Below are positions 1 to 5,291 of a stretch of DNA of 5,291 nucleotides, one piece after another. The position numbers and the translations under genes were made by a program. A model generated the notes under the pieces. The model was given only the letters and a program-made list of their open reading frames with translations, did not search any database and had not been told where the DNA came from. The stretch is from Pontiellaceae bacterium (GTDB taxonomy: Bacteria > Verrucomicrobiota > Kiritimatiellia > Kiritimatiellales > Tichowtungiaceae): positions 1 through 5,291 of the forward strand of contig JAOZMR010000207.1 in the NCBI GenBank assembly GCA_029934215.1, given 5' to 3'. Position 1 is the first letter of the stretch, and every line of letters begins with the position of its first letter.

Positions 1-95
1 GTGTTTTTAAACGAAGGGCTTCTGTTAGACAGAATGCCAATCAAGGGCCGCCTCCTCGGCGACGATGGCGAGAATGTTTCGCTTCGTCGTGGATA
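1..95. other. Upstream stretch of uncertain status
   Basis: These 95 bases look clearly more GC-rich than the following gene, especially positions 36-92. Three readings compete. (1) Frame 1 is open from the GTG at 1 to a TAA at 94-96, which overlaps the ATG at 96-98 as TAATG; this could be the tail of an upstream gene translationally coupled to the large one. (2) The minus strand reads from about 120 to a TAA at 25-27, ending in ALDWHSV, and could be the tail of a convergent gene. (3) The stretch holds the true N-terminus of the large protein, separated from it by a one-base frame error. The large frame also stays open through this region but without a start codon and with an arginine-rich, unlikely sequence. 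I see no promoter boxes or strong ribosome binding site. No reading is secure. Confidence 0.4.
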
Positions 96-152
96 ATGGC
101 GGGATTAATCGCTGTATTTTTTATAGGTACTATTGTGCCAACTGTTCAAGCA
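96..152 (+). other. Probable Sec signal peptide (residues 1-19)
   Basis: Residues 3-14 form an uninterrupted hydrophobic core (GLIAVFFIGTIV), followed by PTVQA and then QD, so signal peptidase I would be expected to cut after A19 (V-Q-A). This implies export across the inner membrane and fits the cysteine-rich extracellular-type modules that follow. The odd point is that the n-region is only Met-Ala-Gly with no Lys or Arg, unlike a normal Sec signal. Basic residues occur just upstream in the other two frames, which raises the frame-error question treated in the findings. A lipoprotein signal is unlikely because there is no cysteine at the cleavage site. Confidence 0.8.
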
Positions 153-3100
153 CAAGATACACCTATCAGTCTCAGTCCGTCTGCCGGAAATAATACGTCT
201 GGTGGTAATATAATCCAACTCAAAGCTACTCTTAGCAGTGGGCCAAAGATCACATTTATTATTACCAAAAAAGATGGTAATAGTTTCAATGATCCCGGCA
301 CAATGACAATTAGAGCCGGTGCTTATAAGGGTTGTGTTGCCAACAATGATTCTTATCATTGGTCTTATAGTTCAGGACTATCAGAAGTTAAAAAAACTTT
401 TGATTTAAGAGATTATGATGAGTTGGGTTCTAGTAAGGATTGGTATGCAGCAATTGGTAGACCAAGTGTCTATTGTGATGGAACACCTCCCAGTTTTTAT
501 TCAGGTAAATTGCATTTTGAAGTACCTAAATTAAAAACTCCAAGTTCACTTTCTCGTAATGATACAGAATTTGATTGGGGAAATGTGGACGGTGCTAATA
601 CTTATAGGATTGTTCTTTCTAAAGACTCTCATTTGAATGGGTTCAATGATACTGAAACTGATACTAGCGATTGTACTAATTCTTCTGTTTGCCAAAACTG
701 GAAGATTAACTGTTCTTTGAATGGTTATTGTTCTTCAAATGAATCAGAATACGATGGCTTTGTATTAGAAACAGATACTCGTTATTGTTGGAGTGTACGT
801 GCTGGTGTTCTTGATAAATCGGAAATTCTTTTGGCACCACACAGTAATTGGGCTAGTGGTAGCTGTTTTACTGTTGAAGCTGTTGGTCCCGGTATTCAAG
901 CACCTAACAATGTACAAGCTACAGATGGTGACTATGAAAACTACGTAAAAATAACGTGGGATGCTGTAAGTAATGCAGATTCCTATGAAATTTGGCGTGG
1001 TACCAGCAACAGTAACATGGAAAAAATTGATGTAGATTCCAAGAGTCCTTTCAAAGATGAAAATGCCGAGGAAGGTGTGAAATATTATTACGCCGTAAAA
1101 GCAGTGAAAGGTTCTGAAAAAAGTAATCTCAGTACTAGTGATAAAGGATATTTGAAGGATTCTGTTGTTATTTGTACAGGCAAAGATTGTGAAAAGCCTG
1201 ATTACATAGTGACTGCAATGGAACTTAGTCCAGATCAATCAGAGTTCGAGGTCGGTGAAGACTTTAGAATCTTTGGTAAGACTAAAAATATTGGTGATAA
1301 ACAAGGAGGTAAGCTCGTTCTTTATTGGAGAACTTCCTCAAATGGCCCTATAGATAGTCCTAATGATGGGGAATTATTTCATGAAGGTAGTTGGGGACGT
1401 TTAGATTCTGGTTATGAAATGGAATCTAATTCTAACTCTTTTACTGTTCCTCAGCATTCTGGTGATTACTGGTTAGGCTTGTGTGTGGCAATGGAAAGTG
1501 GAGAAGAAGCAAGCACTTCTAACAATTGTAATAGTATCAAAATTACCATTAGAGGAGAAGTATCAAATAAATTTGACCTATTATGGGATAAAGATGGTAG
1601 TGGTGAAGGTACAATCAGCGTTTCCCCTTCTGGCGAAAACTGTGGCACTGATTGTTATCGCTATGAAAAAGGTAAAGATGTTACATTAACTGCTAAAAAA
1701 TCAGGTAATTCTGATTTCAATGGATGGAGCGGTTGTGATAACAAAAACGGTAATGAATGTTACGTCACGATGAGTGTACGTAAGTCGGTAGAAGCTACCT
1801 TTAATGCAAAACCCAAATATCCACTGACCGTTCAAATCACTGGTACTGGTAAAGGCACAGTCAAAGGTCAAGGTATTGACTGTAACGGTGATTGTTTTGA
1901 AAGTTATGAGGAAGGCAGTGTTGATTTAATAGCCAGCTATTTAGAAGGTTCAACCTTTGCGGGATGGAGTGGCGAATGCAATTCTTGTGATATTGACCTA
2001 TCATGTGCTGTGAACATTAGTTCTCCTGAATGTAAGGTAATAGCTGAGTTTAATAATACTCCGCCAACCGTTGTCCTAGAATTGCCTGAAGGTGAAGCTA
2101 AGGATCAACCGCTTGATGTTGCTTTAGTTTGGAGTGGTAAAGATGCAGAAGACGGAGCTTTAAATACTTATGAAGTTCTTCTCGGAAAAGTTAATGAAAC
2201 AGCCGTTAGCATAAAAGGTAGTTGTGTTTCCAGTAATGGAAGTGGTAAAAGCGGTTCTGGTGATGCTAAATTTACTTGTACTCCATCGTCACCACTTGAT
2301 TACGACGAACCATACATCTGGACAGTCACGGCTACTGATAAAGGCGGACTCTCTACGTCAAAAGAAGGCCGTTTTACAACTCGTAAAAACGGTAAACCTT
2401 TTGAGGTGACTGAATCTTTACCTGAAAATGGTAATGAAAAAGTAAGTTCCACAGAAGATTTTGTGGTGAGTTGGAAAGATTTGCCCTCTGATCAAAGAGA
2501 CCCAGAAGGTGAATCGGTAACTTACTCTGTCTATCTTTGGGAAACGGGTCAAGCATCAGCAACAACGCCGGTCACAGGTTGTTCTGGTATTTCATCACCT
2601 ACCAAATGTACTATTCCTGCAACTCAACTTAATTTTGGTAAATTCTATAATTGGCGAGTTGATGGCACAGATGGTTATGTAGACAAACATGGGAATGAAA
2701 ATATCACCAGACAGCTTTGGAGTTTTAAAACGTTACCAAATAATCCACCAAGTGAGCCGATAAATCCCTCATTACTCAATGGTGGAACTGCTATAGATTC
2801 ACCATTTAAGGATGTTGATCCTACTTTACCCATTGTTTTAAATTGGGAAGGTGGTGACGATCCTGACAGTGGAGATACGGTTGCTTATACGGTTAGTTTC
2901 TTTAGCGATTGTAGTGCGGTGACCTGTGATGGTGGTAATGTACCAGCAACTAAAAGCTGCACGATTCCAGCTAACTCACTTAAAACTGAGCAATCCTGTT
3001 CTTGGCAAGTTACAGCGACAGATAGTTATAACCCTGCCAATGTGATAAAGAGTGAGCCTTGGAATTTCACTACAATGGGTAATCAACCGCCTAGCGCACC

Positions 3101-5291
3101 GACTAATCTTGTTATCAAAACCGGAGGTAATGTAGTTGATCCAGCAGTTACAGAGCTTGATAAAATGCAAAGTATTGAGTTTAATTGGACTGCCAGCGTA
3201 GACCCTGAAGGTGACGATGTGAGTTACCAAGTTTGCTATAAGAAAGCTACTGAAGCAACGATTAAGTGTTATCCAAAAACCTCAGTGACTTCAGAAACTT
3301 CTGATCTGCTAGACAATGGTACCACTTATGAAGTATTTGTTGTTGCGGAAGACGGTAATCCTGGCAACGAGGTAAAATCCGATACGGTGACGTTCAAAAC
3401 CAAAGCAGCTCCGGTGAAGCTAACATTAGAGGCTAAACCAGGTGAAGCTAGTATCTTTTTAGAATGGGGCTTTGCCGACACGATTGATCCTAAAGTGGTC
3501 AAATATCGTATTTTGCGTGTTGAAGGAAAAGATGCAGATTTCAGTACTGCAATTACCATAGCGGAAATTGATTCTCCTATGTCATCGAACTATGATGAAA
3601 ATGGTGAGAATGTGAAAGGAAAAAATTACTGTTATCGTATTGATGCACTTGATGATAATGGTAAAACTTTACATACGTCCAATAAGAACTGTGCAACGTT
3701 TGGTCAGACGATCTTGGCAATGCAACCTATTGGTGGCTTAAAAGGAGAGATTGTTGATGTCCCCATTCCGATTCTCAATGGGGGTAAATTACGCATCTTC
3801 ACAGGTGATATTTGGTTAAGATATGACAGTAGCGTCGTTACTGTCAAAGATGTTGGAATAAGTGCCCTTACCACAGGCTATTCCATACAACAGCCAATTG
3901 GTTTTGTCAACGAAACAGATGATATTAAAGTTGTTAAAATCCAAATCTACTTTGATGGAGATCTGGAAGATACACCAGAAATTATTGGTGAAGGCTCATT
4001 GGTAGATATTTCCTTTGAAGTCATAGGTGATGCAGAACAAAGTAGTCCACTTGTATTAGTTCCACCTGTTGATGGTAAAGGTGGTACTAAAATCCAAGAT
4101 ACCAACTTTGAAGACATTGCTCTCAAATTGACCAATAGCCAGTTCGATGTTAACACACGACGTGCTGTTAGAGATGGAAATACCGGTGTAGAATCGCGTT
4201 TTTATGTGGGTGAAGCCTATGTCCGAGGTGATGTAAGAGGCGACGGCACACCAGCAGAAATGGTTGATATCATCATGGCGAGACGCATTGGTACCGAATT
4301 GCTTGAAATAACACCAGAGCGACTTATTGCTGGCGATATCAACATTGATGGTGTAGTTGATTCTGCGGATGCGGATATGATTGTTTACTATGCCCGTCAC
4401 CAAGAATGGCCGGGCGCACCGCCTTATGAAGTTGTCAAGACGAGAAAAGCTAGACGTGGCGCACCCGTTATTCTAAGTTTAGAAGAAGTAAGTGGCGTTT
4501 CAGGTTCAGAGATAACGGCTATATTACATATCAGCAATCTTGTTGAGTTATCGGCGATGAATCTTAGTATTGCTTTTGATACTAAAGTTGTAGAAATCAT
4601 CAAAGTAGAAAAAACTGGACTCACAGAAGATACGCAATTTTTAGCAAATCCTGATAATGAGGCTGGGGTGATACATATTGGTATGGATACTCAAACTCCT
4701 CTCAATGGTGATGGTGATATTGCTAAAATCACGTTACGGTTTGTTTCGGGCGGTTCCGTGAGAAGTACGTCTTTAACGATTGCACAAGCTAATCTTTATG
4801 ATCTGTTTGGGCGTAATTTTGTTATCTCCGCTTTGCAACGAACCATTGAAGCACGTCATGGTGAAGCGATTATTACTGACATTCCAGAGGAGCCAGTTGT
4901 CAAAGAACGAGCAGTGATAACGCCAATAGATGAATTGTTGCCAAAACCATCGGTAACTGGGCTTTACAGTGTAAGTGGCAGAATCACCAACACAAACGGC
5001 AAATCTATGGCAGATATTACCGTGACAGTGGGTGATGAAACAGTGGTAACTGATGATGCCGGTTACTATGCTGTAATTGGTCTAGCAGAAGGTGAATACT
5101 TAGTCACTGCTGGTAAGACTTCTGACGACGGCTTTGTTTTTGTTGAAAAAACATGTAGTGTTGGAAACAATGAAAATTGTAAGCTTGACTTTGTAGTTGA
5201 TACTGGTGAAAGCGGAGATACCGTTGGTAAATATGCTGTTTATGGAACTGTCCTAGACAGAGATGGGTATCCGATTAAGGGTGCTACCGTT
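96..5291 (+). CDS. Giant secreted multidomain protein with Fn3, CARDB, GWSG-repeat, cohesin, dockerin and carboxypeptidase-regulatory-like modules; 3' end missing
   Basis: The frame is open for 1,732 codons from the ATG at 96 to the last base and has no stop, so the C-terminus lies outside the window. The ATG is the first ATG, GTG or TTG in this frame, and a hydrophobic signal segment follows at once, which supports a start near here. No convincing Shine-Dalgarno sequence precedes it. Modules in order (residues): signal 1-19, unknown 20-146, Fn3-like 147-266 and 267-351, CARDB-like 368-488, two GWSG repeats 489-653, four Fn3/Ig-like repeats 655-1102, Fn3 1104-1201, cohesin 1205-1352, dockerin 1375-1439, cohesin 1455-1585, carboxypeptidase-regulatory-like 1622-1700 and a second from 1712. 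Frequent paired cysteines fit an oxidising extracytoplasmic location. No enzyme active site is visible. The likely role is surface adhesion, scaffolding or matrix assembly, inferred from the modules alone. The anchoring or export signal expected at the C-terminus is not visible. Coding is very confident; the specific function is unknown. Confidence 0.95.
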   Translation, partial: MAGLIAVFFIGTIVPTVQAQDTPISLSPSAGNNTSGGNIIQLKATLSSGPKITFIITKKDGNSFNDPGTMTIRAGAYKGCVANNDSYHWSYSSGLSEVKKTFDLRDYDELGSSKDWYAAIGRPSVYCDGTPPSFYSGKLHFEVPKLKTPSSLSRNDTEFDWGNVDGANTYRIVLSKDSHLNGFNDTETDTSDCTNSSVCQNWKINCSLNGYCSSNESEYDGFVLETDTRYCWSVRAGVLDKSEILLAPHSNWASGSCFTVEAVGPGIQAPNNVQATDGDYENYVKITWDAVSNADSYEIWRGTSNSNMEKIDVDSKSPFKDENAEEGVKYYYAVKAVKGSEKSNLSTSDKGYLKDSVVICTGKDCEKPDYIVTAMELSPDQSEFEVGEDFRIFGKTKNIGDKQGGKLVLYWRTSSNGPIDSPNDGELFHEGSWGRLDSGYEMESNSNSFTVPQHSGDYWLGLCVAMESGEEASTSNNCNSIKITIRGEVSNKFDLLWDKDGSGEGTISVSPSGENCGTDCYRYEKGKDVTLTAKKSGNSDFNGWSGCDNKNGNECYVTMSVRKSVEATFNAKPKYPLTVQITGTGKGTVKGQGIDCNGDCFESYEEGSVDLIASYLEGSTFAGWSGECNSCDIDLSCAVNISSPECKVIAEFNNTPPTVVLELPEGEAKDQPLDVALVWSGKDAEDGALNTYEVLLGKVNETAVSIKGSCVSSNGSGKSGSGDAKFTCTPSSPLDYDEPYIWTVTATDKGGLSTSKEGRFTTRKNGKPFEVTESLPENGNEKVSSTEDFVVSWKDLPSDQRDPEGESVTYSVYLWETGQASATTPVTGCSGISSPTKCTIPATQLNFGKFYNWRVDGTDGYVDKHGNENITRQLWSFKTLPNNPPSEPINPSLLNGGTAIDSPFKDVDPTLPIVLNWEGGDDPDSGDTVAYTVSFFSDCSAVTCDGGNVPATKSCTIPANSLKTEQSCSWQVTATDSYNPANVIKSEPWNFTTMGNQPPSAPTNLVIKTGGNVVDPAVTELDKMQSIEFNWTASVDPEGDDVSYQVCYKKATEATIKCYPKTSVTSETSDLLDNGTTYEVFVVAEDGNPGNEVKSDTVTFKTKAAPVKLTLEAKPGEASIFLEWGFADTIDPKVVKYRILRVEGKDADFSTAITIAEIDSPMSSNYDENGENVKGKNYCYRIDALDDNGKTLHTSNKNCATFGQTILAMQPIGGLKGEIVDVPIPILNGGKLRIFTGDIWLRYDSSVVTVKDVGISALTTGYSIQQPIGFVNETDDIKVVKIQIYFDGDLEDTPEIIGEGSLVDISFEVIGDAEQSSPLVLVPPVDGKGGTKIQDTNFEDIALKLTNSQFDVNTRRAVRDGNTGVESRFYVGEAYVRGDVRGDGTPAEMVDIIMARRIGTELLEITPERLIAGDINIDGVVDSADADMIVYYARHQEWPGAPPYEVVKTRKARRGAPVILSLEEVSGVSGSEITAILHISNLVELSAMNLSIAFDTKVVEIIKVEKTGLTEDTQFLANPDNEAGVIHIGMDTQTPLNGDGDIAKITLRFVSGGSVRSTSLTIAQANLYDLFGRNFVISALQRTIEARHGEAIITDIPEEPVVKERAVITPIDELLPKPSVTGLYSVSGRITNTNGKSMADITVTVGDETVVTDDAGYYAVIGLAEGEYLVTAGKTSDDGFVFVEKTCSVGNNENCKLDFVVDTGESGDTVGKYAVYGTVLDRDGYPIKGATV
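153..533 (+). other. N-terminal beta-rich region of unrecognised family (residues 20-146)
   Basis: This begins the predicted mature protein. It is rich in Ser, Thr, Asn, Gly and aromatic residues with alternating hydrophobic stretches such as KITFIITKKDG, which suggests a beta-sandwich. Two cysteines, C80 and C127, could form one disulfide. It ends with a strand-like segment HFEVPK just before the first Fn3-like module, as Fn3-type modules often end, so it may be a divergent Ig/Fn3-like fold. I do not recognise a named family. Confidence 0.5.
534..893 (+). other. Fibronectin type III-like module 1 (residues 147-266)
   Basis: The module shows the Fn3 skeleton: TPSSLS at the start, then FDW (W161), GANTYRIVLSKD (Y170) and a late strand TRYCWSVRAG, followed by WASGSCFTVEA. 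It is longer than the usual 90 residues because of an insert rich in Asp, Asn and Cys (around residues 190-216) between the central strands. Several cysteines in the insert and in the strands suggest disulfide stabilisation. Its role is probably spacing or binding. It is more divergent than the next module. Confidence 0.65.
894..1148 (+). other. Fibronectin type III module 2 (residues 267-351)
   Basis: This is a clear Fn3 domain of normal length. It opens with APNNVQATDG, continues with VKITWDAVSNADSYEIWRG (conserved W288 and Y297) and closes with GVKYYYAVKAV and SNLSTSDKG (tyrosines 330-332). The pattern of Trp in strand B, Tyr in strand C and a Tyr-rich strand F is typical of bacterial extracellular Fn3 modules. 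It is thought to act as a spacer or protein-binding module. Confidence 0.85.
1197..1559 (+). other. CARDB-like adhesion module (residues 368-488)
   Basis: The segment begins PDYIVTAMELSP and continues with FEVGEDFRIFGKTKNIGD, the 'G-x-x-F-x-V-x-N-x-G' style of CARDB (cell adhesion related domain found in bacteria). It ends with SGDYWLGLCVAMESGEEAST and then NNCNSIKITI. The pair C463 and C478 in the 'LCV...NNC' ending recurs in many CARDB copies of sulfur-oxidising gammaproteobacteria (from memory, not searched) and probably forms a disulfide. CARDB is an Ig-like extracellular fold linked to adhesion. Confidence 0.75.
1560..2054 (+). repeat. Two tandem Cys-containing GWSG repeats, InlB B-repeat / Flg_new_2 type (residues 489-570 and 575-653)
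   Basis: Each copy follows the scheme G-x-G-T-(I/V) ... C-x-x-D-C ... Y-E-x-G-x-x-V ... L-x-A ... F-x-G-W-S-G-x-C ... E-(A/F)-x-F-N. Copy 1 spans 1560-1805 with W544 and copy 2 spans 1818-2054 with W624, so the key tryptophans lie 80 residues apart. A short AKPK linker joins them. Each copy has an early C-x-x-x-C-type pair (ENCGTDC, DCNGDC) and a later pair after GWSG, so disulfides are expected. Copy 2 has extra cysteines (ECNSCDIDLSC). Such beta-grasp repeats occur in bacterial surface proteins. At DNA level the copies have diverged, so this is a protein repeat and not a recent duplication. Confidence 0.85.
2058..3401 (+). repeat. Four tandem Fn3/Ig-like modules with acidic loops (residues 655-763, 764-879, 882-993, 996-1102)
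   Basis: The copies lie at 2058-2384, 2385-2732, 2739-3074 and 3081-3401. Each has a strand-B tryptophan (W679, W793, W917, W1031, spaced 114, 124 and 114 residues), then an acidic loop (DAEDG, RDPEGE, DDPDSGD, DPEGDD), then a Tyr-containing strand (NTYEVLL, VTYSVYL, VAYTVSF, VSYQVCY). A late strand follows (IWTVTATD, NWRVDGTD, SWQVTATD, YEVFVVAED), and each ends in F-T/K-T. Copies 1-3 carry a further C...C pair between strands. The acidic loops may bind calcium, which is inferred. 'PP' spacers (NNPPS, NQPPS) separate the copies. The array probably forms a rigid stalk that displays the C-terminal cohesin/dockerin part. Confidence 0.8.
3405..3698 (+). other. Fibronectin type III module before the cohesin (residues 1104-1201)
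   Basis: This module starts with APVKLTLEAKPGEASIFLEW (W1124), continues with VVKYRILRVEG and closes with KNYCYRIDALDDNG, SNKNCATF. It lacks the DPEG acidic loop of the four preceding copies and resembles classical Fn3 more closely. Two cysteines (in NYCYR and NKNC) could pair. It links the stalk to cohesin 1. Confidence 0.75.
3708..4151 (+). other. Cohesin module 1 (residues 1205-1352)
   Basis: The segment has the cohesin beta-sandwich pattern. It begins with a strand after GGLKGEIVDVPIPILNGG, the usual 'G-x-x-V-x-V-P-V' opening. The central strand WLRYDSSVVTVKDVG (Y1243, D1244) follows, then a variable middle, then the late strand GSLVDISFEVIG. Length (about 148 residues) fits a cohesin. 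Cohesins bind dockerins tightly through one face of the sandwich. Outside cellulosomes they occur in many bacteria as extracellular interaction modules. A dockerin follows after a short linker. The partner specificity cannot be read from sequence. Confidence 0.75.
4218..4412 (+). other. Type I-like dockerin module (residues 1375-1439)
   Basis: Two F-hand-like calcium repeats are visible. The second is textbook: GDINIDGVVDSADADMIVYY has D1414, N1416, D1418, D1422 and D1425 at loop positions 1, 3, 5, 9 and 12, followed by a helix. The first, GDVRGDGTPAEMVDIIMARR, keeps D1379 and D1383 but has R1381 at position 3, A1387 at 9 and V1390 at 12, with an Asp (D1391) one place late. The loops start 35 residues apart, which fits a dockerin. 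Dockerins bind cohesins in a calcium-dependent way. This one sits between two cohesins and not at a protein terminus, where dockerins usually lie. Confidence 0.85.
4458..4850 (+). other. Cohesin module 2 (residues 1455-1585)
   Basis: This copy looks like a standard cohesin. It has GSEITAILHISNLVELSAMN at the start, then LSIAFDTKVVEIIKVEKTG (D1495, parallel to D1244 of cohesin 1), a middle loop ending in GVIHIGMDT, and the closing strand GDGDIAKITLRFVSG, which is highly typical of cohesins. It is about 130 residues long. It shares the fold pattern with cohesin 1 but little identity, so the two may prefer different dockerins. It follows the dockerin after a basic linker (VKTRKARRG). Confidence 0.85.
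4959..5195 (+). other. Carboxypeptidase-regulatory-like (CarboxypepD_reg) beta-sandwich 1 (residues 1622-1700)
   Basis: The pattern is YSVSGRITNTNGKSMADITV, then VVTDDAGYYAVIGLAEGEYL, then VTAGKTSDDGFVF. This is the usual 'G-x-(V/I)-x-(D/N)-x-x-G-x-P(or M)-(I/L)-x-x-x-x-V...T-D-x-x-G-x-Y-x-(I/F)-x-x-L-x-x-G-x-Y' signature of this fold. A C-x7-C pair (TCSVGNNENC) near the end probably forms a disulfide loop. These modules serve as structural spacers in secreted proteins. A linker rich in Pro and Glu (PEEPVVKERAVITPIDELLP) separates it from cohesin 2. Confidence 0.85.
5229..5291 (+). other. Start of a second carboxypeptidase-regulatory-like module, cut by the window end (residues 1712-1732)
   Basis: The segment KYAVYGTVLDRDGYPIKGAT repeats the opening of the preceding module (V-x-G-x-V/I-x-x-x-x-G-x-x-x-x-x-A/G-x-x-V). 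The window stops in the middle of its first strands. A tandem array of such modules probably continues downstream. Confidence 0.75.

Noticed and set aside
105..359. An 84-codon minus-strand frame opposite the signal peptide and N-terminal region
   Set aside because: There is no recognisable motif, ribosome binding site or plausible protein composition, and it overlaps the strongly supported + strand gene.
765..1238. A 157-codon open frame on the minus strand
   Set aside because: It lies wholly antisense to the Fn3 and CARDB-like part of the large gene. Its product is low-complexity (rich in Thr, Ile, Phe) with no motif, whereas the + strand shows clear domains.
1483..1689. A small + strand frame in another phase inside the large gene
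   Set aside because: It overlaps the end of the CARDB-like module and the first GWSG repeat, has no own ribosome binding site and gives no recognisable protein.
1560..3401. Recent DNA-level tandem duplication within the repeat modules
   Set aside because: The repeats are evident only in the protein. By eye the copies share no long identical nucleotide stretches, so the duplications are old.
4151..4172. A partial inverted repeat around the ACACGACGTGCTGTT stretch that might suggest a hairpin or operator
   Set aside because: The symmetry is imperfect and short, and it lies inside the coding linker between cohesin 1 and the dockerin.
4056..4403. A 115-codon open frame on the minus strand
   Set aside because: It is antisense to cohesin 1 and the dockerin. 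The plus-strand loop motif DINIDGVVDSAD is unmistakable, so the opposite frame is a shadow.
3708..4850. A cellulosomal scaffoldin of a Clostridium-like organism
   Set aside because: There is no carbohydrate-binding module, no X-module, no S-layer domain and no glycosidase. The CARDB and GWSG modules with paired cysteines fit a non-cellulosomal Gram-negative secreted protein better.

Overview
The window holds one very long reading frame on the + strand. It has no in-frame stop from about position 3 to the last base, and its first usable start codon is the ATG at 96. It encodes at least 1,732 residues of a giant, secreted, modular protein, and the stop codon lies beyond the window. I see no second complete gene, RNA gene, CRISPR array, insertion sequence or terminator. 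Only 95 bases precede the ATG. They look less AT-rich than the rest and cannot be assigned to a gene with confidence.

Order of parts (residues counted from the ATG at 96): a hydrophobic signal segment (1-19); an unrecognised beta-rich N-terminal region (20-146); two fibronectin III-like modules (147-351); a CARDB-like module (368-488); two cysteine-containing 'GWSG' repeats of the InlB-B/Flg_new type (489-653); four tandem Fn3/Ig-like modules with acidic 'DPEG'-type loops and many cysteine pairs (655-1102); one more Fn3 module (1104-1201); cohesin 1 (1205-1352); a type I-like dockerin (1375-1439); cohesin 2 (1455-1585); a linker rich in proline and acidic residues; one carboxypeptidase-regulatory-like beta-sandwich (1622-1700); and the start of a second (from 1712), cut by the window edge.

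The likely role is a cell-surface or extracellular structural, adhesive or matrix protein. This is inferred from the modules, since no catalytic domain is visible. The most notable point is that cohesin and dockerin modules lie in one chain as cohesin-dockerin-cohesin. These modules normally bind one another between proteins, so this chain could in principle cross-link copies of itself or recruit partners outside any cellulosome.

The organism appears to be a Gram-negative bacterium with an AT-leaning genome. CARDB modules ending in a 'C...NNC' motif, GWSG repeats, Fn3 arrays and non-cellulosomal cohesin/dockerin pairs are the kind of architecture I associate with large filamentous sulfur-oxidising gammaproteobacteria (Beggiatoaceae/Thiotrichales). 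That placement is a recollection-based inference from domain style and is not proven by the sequence. The 5' end shows signs of a possible frame error, described in the findings.
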